A stretch of DNA of 64,000 bases from Polynucleobacter sp. JS-JIR-5-A7. Its GTDB lineage: Bacteria > Pseudomonadota > Gammaproteobacteria > Burkholderiales > Burkholderiaceae. Below, piece by piece: positions 59,472 through 64,000 of the stretch. The position numbers and the translations under genes were made by a program. The stretch is from NCBI RefSeq assembly GCF_018687935.1, contig NZ_CP061308.1, positions 800,048-864,047 of the forward strand. The letters run 5' to 3'. The notes under the pieces were generated by a model. That model searched no databases and was not told where the DNA came from. It saw nothing but the letters and a program-made list of their open reading frames with translations. Position 1 is the first letter of the stretch, and every line of letters starts with the position of its first letter.

Positions 59472-61688
59472 ATGACTACTACTATTAATACCTCCCGCCG
59501 CCACTTTGTGGTTGGCTCCAGTGCAATTGCAACAGGTCTTGCAATTGGTTTTGATCTGACATTGATGTCTTCGGCTAATGCTGCTGTAGGAACAGGTACT
59601 ACTGCTATGGCACCGCTGGCCAACCCTGAGATTGGTGTTTGGGTTGTGGTGAAGCCGAACGATGATGTGATCGTCCGTATTGTTCGCTCAGAAATGGGTC
59701 AGGGCACGATTACTGGTTTGGCACAAATGGTTGCTGAAGAACTCGAGTGCGATTGGAAAAAAGTGTCATATGACTACCCATCTCCAGCTGAGAATCTAAA
59801 ACGAAACAAAGTATGGGGTAGTTACTCCACCGGTGGTAGCCGCGGTATTCGCACCTCTGAACAGTACGTTCGTAAAGGCGGTGCAGCGGCACGCATGATG
59901 CTGATTCAGGCGGCGGCCAATCAGTGGAATGTGCCAGTAACAGAGTGCGTAGCAGCCAATAGCGTGATTACGCATACTCCTTCTGGCCGTAAGACCACTT
60001 TCGGTAAAGTTTCTGTTGCGGCATCGCAATTACCTGTACCTACTGAAGTTCCATTGAAAGATCCTAAAGAGTGGAAGCTCATTGGCAAATCAGTTAATCG
60101 TATTGATGGAACAGCTGATAAGGTGACTGGCCGTCAGGTCTATGCCATTGACTTGAAGATGCCTGGCATGTTGGTTGCCAACATTAAAGAATCACCTGTG
60201 TTTGGTGGTAAGGTCAAAAGCTACGACGCCGCTAAAGCACAGAGTATGAAGGGTGTTAAAAAAGTGGTTCAGGTTGGTGACTCTGCTGTTGCGGTTGTAG
60301 CAGAAACTTTCTGGCAGGCTAAGACTGCCTTAGATCAAGTGAATATCGTTTGGGATAACGGCGCTAATGGTAATGTTTCAAGTGCCTCCATTAAGAAGAT
60401 GCTTGAAGACGGTCTGAATGCAGATGACGCATTTGTTCACAACAGCAATGGTGATGTCAACACAGCTTTTTCTAGCGCATCTAAAAAAATCGAAGCCACT
60501 TATTTCTATCCGTTCTTGAATCATGCCACTCTAGAGCCACAAACGGCTACTGCTAAGTGGACTGCAGACTCTTGCGAAGCATGGGTACCCACTCAAGACG
60601 GTGAGGCATCATTAGCGGCAGTTATTGCAGCCTCTGGTTTACCTAGCGAGAAATGCAATGTGTACAAGGTGAACTTAGGTGGCGGCTTTGGTCGTCGCGG
60701 TGCTTTCCAGGATTACACCACTCAGGCTGTCAATATTGCCAAGCAAATGCCTGGCACACCTATTAAATTGATTTGGACCCGCGACGAGGACATGACGCAA
60801 GGTCGTTACCATCCTGTGATGATGTGCAAGATGTCCGCAGCTATTGATGATAAGAAAAATGTCACCGGCTTGAATATGCGTTTATCTGGTCAGTCGATTT
60901 TGGCTGCAGTACGTCCTGCGGTGGTGGCTGCAAATAAAGGTAAAGATCCTTTGGCATTCCAAGGTGTTGAGCCTACTGGTGAGCATGGCATTACGTATAG
61001 CTTCCCTAATCTCAATATTGATCACGCTATGCGGAATACGCATGTGCCTCCAGGATTTTGGCGTGGTGTGAACGTTAACCAAAATGCTGTCTTTATTGAA
61101 ACATTTATGGATGAGTTAGCTGAAGCTACTGGCATGGATGCTGTAGAGTTCCGCCGTAAGCATATGAAAGAGTTCCCGCGCGCGGTGGCTGTACTAAATG
61201 CGGTTGCAGATGGCATTGGCTGGACTAAGCCTGCTGCACCTGGCGTATATCGTGGGGTTGCGCAGATGCGCTCCTTCGGTAGTTATGTTGCTGCTGCGTG
61301 CGAACTCTCTGTAAAAAATGGTAACGAGGTGAAGATTCATCGCATTGTTGCTGCTACCGATCCAGGCTATATTGTTAATCCTGCTCAGGTAAGTCGTCAG
61401 GTTTCTGGTTCATTTGTATATGGCCTTTCTGCCTTGTTCGAAGAAGAGATCACGATTGAAAAAGGTGCAGTAGTGCAGAAGAACTTTGATACCTTTGGTT
61501 CTATCCGTCTTGCGCAAATGCCCCCTGTTGAAACCATTGTCATTCAAGGTGGTGGTAAGGACTGGGGTGGAGTGGGTGAGCCTACGATTGCCGTTGCAGC
61601 ACCAGCAGTACTCAATGCGTTCTACCGCGCTACCGGCAAACGTTTGCGCACTGTGCCATTGAAAAACAGCGGTATTAAGTTGGTCTAA
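59472..61688 (+). CDS. iorB: Molybdopterin-binding subunit of an IorB-type hydroxylase with Tat signal
   Basis: 738 residues. Tat signal with twin arginine (TSRRHFVVGSSAIATG), then xanthine-dehydrogenase large-subunit folds; VNLGGGFGRRGAFQDY and the active-site glutamate near the end in WGGVGEPTIAVAAPA. Belongs to the isoquinoline 1-oxidoreductase/aldehyde oxidase group that lacks a separate FAD subunit. Expected in the periplasm, hydroxylating an aromatic or aldehyde substrate. Followed after 24 bases by soxX. Confidence 0.92.
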   Translation: MTTTINTSRRHFVVGSSAIATGLAIGFDLTLMSSANAAVGTGTTAMAPLANPEIGVWVVVKPNDDVIVRIVRSEMGQGTITGLAQMVAEELECDWKKVSYDYPSPAENLKRNKVWGSYSTGGSRGIRTSEQYVRKGGAAARMMLIQAAANQWNVPVTECVAANSVITHTPSGRKTTFGKVSVAASQLPVPTEVPLKDPKEWKLIGKSVNRIDGTADKVTGRQVYAIDLKMPGMLVANIKESPVFGGKVKSYDAAKAQSMKGVKKVVQVGDSAVAVVAETFWQAKTALDQVNIVWDNGANGNVSSASIKKMLEDGLNADDAFVHNSNGDVNTAFSSASKKIEATYFYPFLNHATLEPQTATAKWTADSCEAWVPTQDGEASLAAVIAASGLPSEKCNVYKVNLGGGFGRRGAFQDYTTQAVNIAKQMPGTPIKLIWTRDEDMTQGRYHPVMMCKMSAAIDDKKNVTGLNMRLSGQSILAAVRPAVVAANKGKDPLAFQGVEPTGEHGITYSFPNLNIDHAMRNTHVPPGFWRGVNVNQNAVFIETFMDELAEATGMDAVEFRRKHMKEFPRAVAVLNAVADGIGWTKPAAPGVYRGVAQMRSFGSYVAAACELSVKNGNEVKIHRIVAATDPGYIVNPAQVSRQVSGSFVYGLSALFEEEITIEKGAVVQKNFDTFGSIRLAQMPPVETIVIQGGGKDWGGVGEPTIAVAAPAVLNAFYRATGKRLRTVPLKNSGIKLV

Positions 61689-61712
61689 TTTGAGTTCAGT
61701 GACTCGACGTTT

Positions 61713-62156
61713 ATGAGAAAGAGGTGCGCACTAGCAATGCTGTTGCTAGTCGCCCTCAATTCCCATTGGGTAGTAGCGCAAACGATTGTGAATGGCGTCA
61801 TTGCTGAGCCACTCACTTCAACACCAGGGGATTCGATGCGGGGACGCGCTATTGTGGCGAGTCGTCAATCGGGTTTGTGCCTCTTATGTCATAGTGGGCC
61901 GTTTCCAGAGGAGCGCTTTCAGGGTAATTTAGCCCCTGAGCTCGGTAGCAGCGTTGCTCGATATACAGCACCTCAACTGAGAGCCAGAATTGTGGATGCA
62001 AGTTACTTTAATTCCAAGACCATCATGCCAGCGTATTACCGTACCGATCATTTAAATCGAGTAGCTCCGAAATTTACGGGTCAGACTATCCTCAATGGAC
62101 AAGAGATTGAGGATGTTGTGGCCTTTTTACTGACCTTAAATACCACTGTCCAATGA
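61713..62156 (+). CDS. soxX: Cytochrome c SoxX
   Basis: 147 residues with a Sec signal (AMLLLVALNSHWVVA). One heme site CLLCH at QSGLCLLCHSGPF and the probable axial methionine in TIMPAYYRTDH, plus the closing helix NGQEIEDVVAFLLTL. Matches SoxX, the small subunit of the SoxAX cytochrome that joins thiosulfate to SoxYZ. Overlaps soxY by 4 bases. Confidence 0.88.
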   Translation: MRKRCALAMLLLVALNSHWVVAQTIVNGVIAEPLTSTPGDSMRGRAIVASRQSGLCLLCHSGPFPEERFQGNLAPELGSSVARYTAPQLRARIVDASYFNSKTIMPAYYRTDHLNRVAPKFTGQTILNGQEIEDVVAFLLTLNTTVQ

Positions 62157-62638
62157 TGCGTAAAGATTTCATCGTTCAAAAGAGTCGGCGTGCTTGGCTT
62201 AAGAAAATCCAAAAGCTTGCTTTTTTAACTCTCGGCGCTTGGTTTAGTCCCTTCACTGTATTTGCTAAACCTGAAGATGCAACGAAGGCGATTACAGAGA
62301 TTACGGGTGGCAAGCCAGTAATCAATGGAAAAGTGAACTTGGTTATTCCCCCGCTCGTTGAGAACGGTAACTTGGTGGTACTCAAGGTGAGTGTTGAGAG
62401 CCCCATGACGCCCAATGATTACGTAAAGGCAATTCATGTCATCGCTGAAGGTAATCCACTGCCCAATATCTTCACTGTCTACTTAACACCCCGTTCAGGT
62501 TCTGCCAATATTACGACTCGTGTGCGTCTAGCAGATAGTCAAATTGTCAGAGCGATTGCGCAGATGAGTAATGGAAGTTTTTATCAAGGGCAAGCTGAGA
62601 CCTTAGTTACTCTCTCTGCATGTACTGAAATGGTGTGA
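62153..62638 (+). CDS. soxY: SoxY-like sulfur carrier with atypical C-terminus
   Basis: 161 residues. Tat-like leader (KSRRAWLKKIQKLAFLTLGAWF), then the SoxY body: PPLVENGNLVVLKVSVESPM, NDYVKAIHVIAEGNPLP and TTRVRLADSQIVRAIAQMSN. Standard SoxY ends in GGCGG, whose Cys carries sulfur intermediates; this one ends LSACTEMV, keeping a cysteine near the end but without glycines and with three extra residues. Overlaps soxX; soxZ follows after nine bases. Confidence 0.82.
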   Translation: MMRKDFIVQKSRRAWLKKIQKLAFLTLGAWFSPFTVFAKPEDATKAITEITGGKPVINGKVNLVIPPLVENGNLVVLKVSVESPMTPNDYVKAIHVIAEGNPLPNIFTVYLTPRSGSANITTRVRLADSQIVRAIAQMSNGSFYQGQAETLVTLSACTEMV

Positions 62639-62647
62639 GGAAAGATT

Positions 62648-62977
62648 ATGAGTAAAACTTCCCGTACCTCCATCTCTATGCCATCGAGCGCTAAGAAAGG
62701 CTCAATCATCGAGATCCGTGCGATTGCCCAGCATGACATGGAATCAGGCTTTCGTTATACAGAAGGTGGTAAATTAATTCCACGTGACATCATTCGTGTC
62801 TTTACCTGCACCTATAACAATGTCGAAGTCTTCAAAGCAGATTTTTATTCTGGCATCGGCGCTAACCCATTAATTATTTTCACTACGCTTGCTACGGAAA
62901 CAGGCACTCTAGAATTTAAGTGGACTGGTGATGATGGATATGAGGCGGTAAATCAAGCGAATCTCACTGTTACATGA
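62648..62977 (+). CDS. soxZ: Sulfur carrier subunit SoxZ
   Basis: 109 residues: RTSISMPSSAKKGSIIEIRAIAQHDMESGFRY, IPRDIIRVFTCTYN and GTLEFKWTGDDGYE agree with SoxZ. Forms a heterodimer with SoxY that holds the carrier arm. Overlaps soxA by 4 bases. Confidence 0.92.
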   Translation: MSKTSRTSISMPSSAKKGSIIEIRAIAQHDMESGFRYTEGGKLIPRDIIRVFTCTYNNVEVFKADFYSGIGANPLIIFTTLATETGTLEFKWTGDDGYEAVNQANLTVT

Positions 62978-63750
62978 AGCAGTGGCAGCTTCTATTCATT
63001 GGCTGTTTAATCTTTAGTGCACCGATTGTTTTGGCAGCAACGGATGCTGGAAAGCAAAAACTACAGTCAAGCTATGAGCTCATGTCTGCTGAAAATAAGG
63101 CTATGCAGGATGATCCCAGTCTAAACCCAGCGATGTTTTGGGTGGGTGATGGCGAAACTCTGTGGAATAAACCTTCTGCTCAAAACAACAAATCTTGTGC
63201 TAGTTGTCATGGGAATGTTCAGAAGTCAATGCGTGGCGTTGTAACAGCATTCCCGAAAATGATCAAAGGACGGTTGCAGACGCTCGAGGGTCAAATCAAT
63301 CAATGTAGAGTTGGTGCGCAGGGTGCTCCAGCACTTCCCTATGACAGTAAGGAGCTTCTATCGCTAACAGCCGTGATTGCAAATCAATCCAAAGGAATGC
63401 CAATTGCGATTAAAGAAACACCTGAAAATAAAGCAGCCATGCAAAAAGGGCGCCAATCTTTTTACGAGAGAATGGGTCAGTTAAATTTGTCCTGCGCCCA
63501 ATGTCATGAAGAGAGAGCTGGCTTGAAATTGGGCGGTAGTTTTATTCCCCAAGGTCATCCGAACGCTTATCCCATCTATCGCCTGGAGTGGCAAACCTTG
63601 GGTTCACTTCAGCGTCGCTTACGAAACTGCATGAGCGGTGTGAGGGCGCAGCAATACGAATATGGCTCGCCAGAAATGGCTCAACTTGAATTATTTCTGA
63701 TGTGGCGCGCGCGCGGTCTCCCTATGGAGTCCCCAGGGGTTAGACCTTAA
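62974..63750 (+). CDS. soxA: Diheme cytochrome c SoxA
   Basis: 258 residues with a signal peptide (LLFIGCLIFSAPIVLA), two heme sites (CASCH at KSCASCHGN and CAQCH at SCAQCHEER) and the active-site cysteine in RLRNCMSGVR that becomes a cysteine persulfide ligand. Diheme SoxA type. Last gene of the soxXYZA group; soxB and soxCD are not present to either side. Convergent with purU. Confidence 0.92.
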   Translation: MKQWQLLFIGCLIFSAPIVLAATDAGKQKLQSSYELMSAENKAMQDDPSLNPAMFWVGDGETLWNKPSAQNNKSCASCHGNVQKSMRGVVTAFPKMIKGRLQTLEGQINQCRVGAQGAPALPYDSKELLSLTAVIANQSKGMPIAIKETPENKAAMQKGRQSFYERMGQLNLSCAQCHEERAGLKLGGSFIPQGHPNAYPIYRLEWQTLGSLQRRLRNCMSGVRAQQYEYGSPEMAQLELFLMWRARGLPMESPGVRP

Positions 63751-64000
63751 TTAGTCAGAGAAAACGACAGAAGTAGTGCCGTTAATTAAAACCCGATCGT
63801 GCAAGTAATAGCGCAGAGCGCGTGAGAGAACTGTGCGCTCTAAATCACGTCCTTTGCGTACTAAATCATCTGGCGTATCGCCATGAGTAACGCGAGTCAC
63901 GTCTTGTTCAATAATAGGACCCTCATCTAAATCGCTCGTAACAAAATGTGAGGTCGCCCCAATTAACTTAATACCGCGGGCATGGGCTTGATGATAGGGC
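63751..64000 (-). CDS. purU: Formyltetrahydrofolate deformylase (3' end only)
   Basis: The reverse strand reads PYHQAHARGIKLIGATSHFV, DLDEGPIIEQDVTRVTH and RALRYYLHDRVLING, ending with TAA at 63751. This matches the C-terminal formyl-transfer domain of PurU, which releases formate from 10-formyl-tetrahydrofolate. The gene runs beyond the right edge, so the 5' part is missing. It abuts soxA with no gap. Confidence 0.92.
   Translation of the reverse strand, partial: PYHQAHARGIKLIGATSHFVTSDLDEGPIIEQDVTRVTHGDTPDDLVRKGRDLERTVLSRALRYYLHDRVLINGTTSVVFSD

Overview
The window looks like chromosome of a free-living freshwater betaproteobacterium of the Burkholderiaceae, most probably a flagellated Polynucleobacter-type organism. 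This is inferred from the moderate GC content, flhDC beside an flhB-flhA-flhF-fliA cluster, several Bug/TctC solute receptors, and a molybdenum hydroxylase next to sox genes. No rRNA or marker gene is present to prove it.

Layout. 1-1285: 3' part of a hipA kinase gene that runs in from the left. 1388-13158 (minus strand): flagellar block with two stator pairs (motAB and a MotCD-like pair), flhB, flhA, flhF, a shrunken FlhG-like gene and fliA, plus an MCP-like protein that seems to lack the signalling tip. 13253-22551: a membrane methyltransferase, a lipoprotein and two FlgO-family genes, a REC-HPt-REC phosphorelay protein, the master regulators flhDC, and a giant repeat-containing flagellin. 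22594-23099: HicAB-like toxin-antitoxin pair. 23230-31057: signalling genes (REC-cyclase, GAF, two histidine kinases, a response regulator, EAL/HDOD). 32382-35754: three genes resembling the zorAB core of the Zorya anti-phage system plus an unrecognised third gene. 35877-37452: small FNR-box gene, dusA, tRNA-His. 37592-48245: cyclic-di-GMP and exopolysaccharide island (REC-cyclase, REC-GGDEF, PgaC-like synthase, outer-membrane barrel, HD-GYP with a coiled-coil repeat, RNase II-type enzyme, GGDEF, an FNR-like regulator, BLUF-EAL). 48491-49589: stress operon behind an FNR box, ending in a universal stress protein. 49981-52779: FGE-like protein, Pif1-like helicase, MazEF. 52787-58738: gamma-glutamyltransferase, two Bug receptors, a class III aminotransferase and a PEP-mutase/isocitrate-lyase family enzyme. 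59013-63750: IorAB-type molybdenum hydroxylase followed by soxX-soxY-soxZ-soxA without soxB or soxCD. 63751-64000: 3' end of purU.

How the parts fit. FlhDC and FliA would run the flagellar genes; two stators and the giant flagellin suggest a specialised filament. Four FNR-type palindromes lie upstream of a diguanylate cyclase, an HD-GYP phosphodiesterase, a stress operon (shared with the divergent blue-light BLUF-EAL gene) and a small unknown gene, with the gene for an FNR-like [4Fe-4S] regulator in the middle. This suggests that oxygen and light are combined through cyclic-di-GMP to choose between swimming and matrix production.

Most worth a second look: the Zorya-like trio, the P-loop-less FlhG, the tipless MCP, the giant flagellin, the FNR/cyclic-di-GMP circuit, and the SoxY with an altered carrier arm. 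All functional calls are from reading the sequence only; no database search was run.
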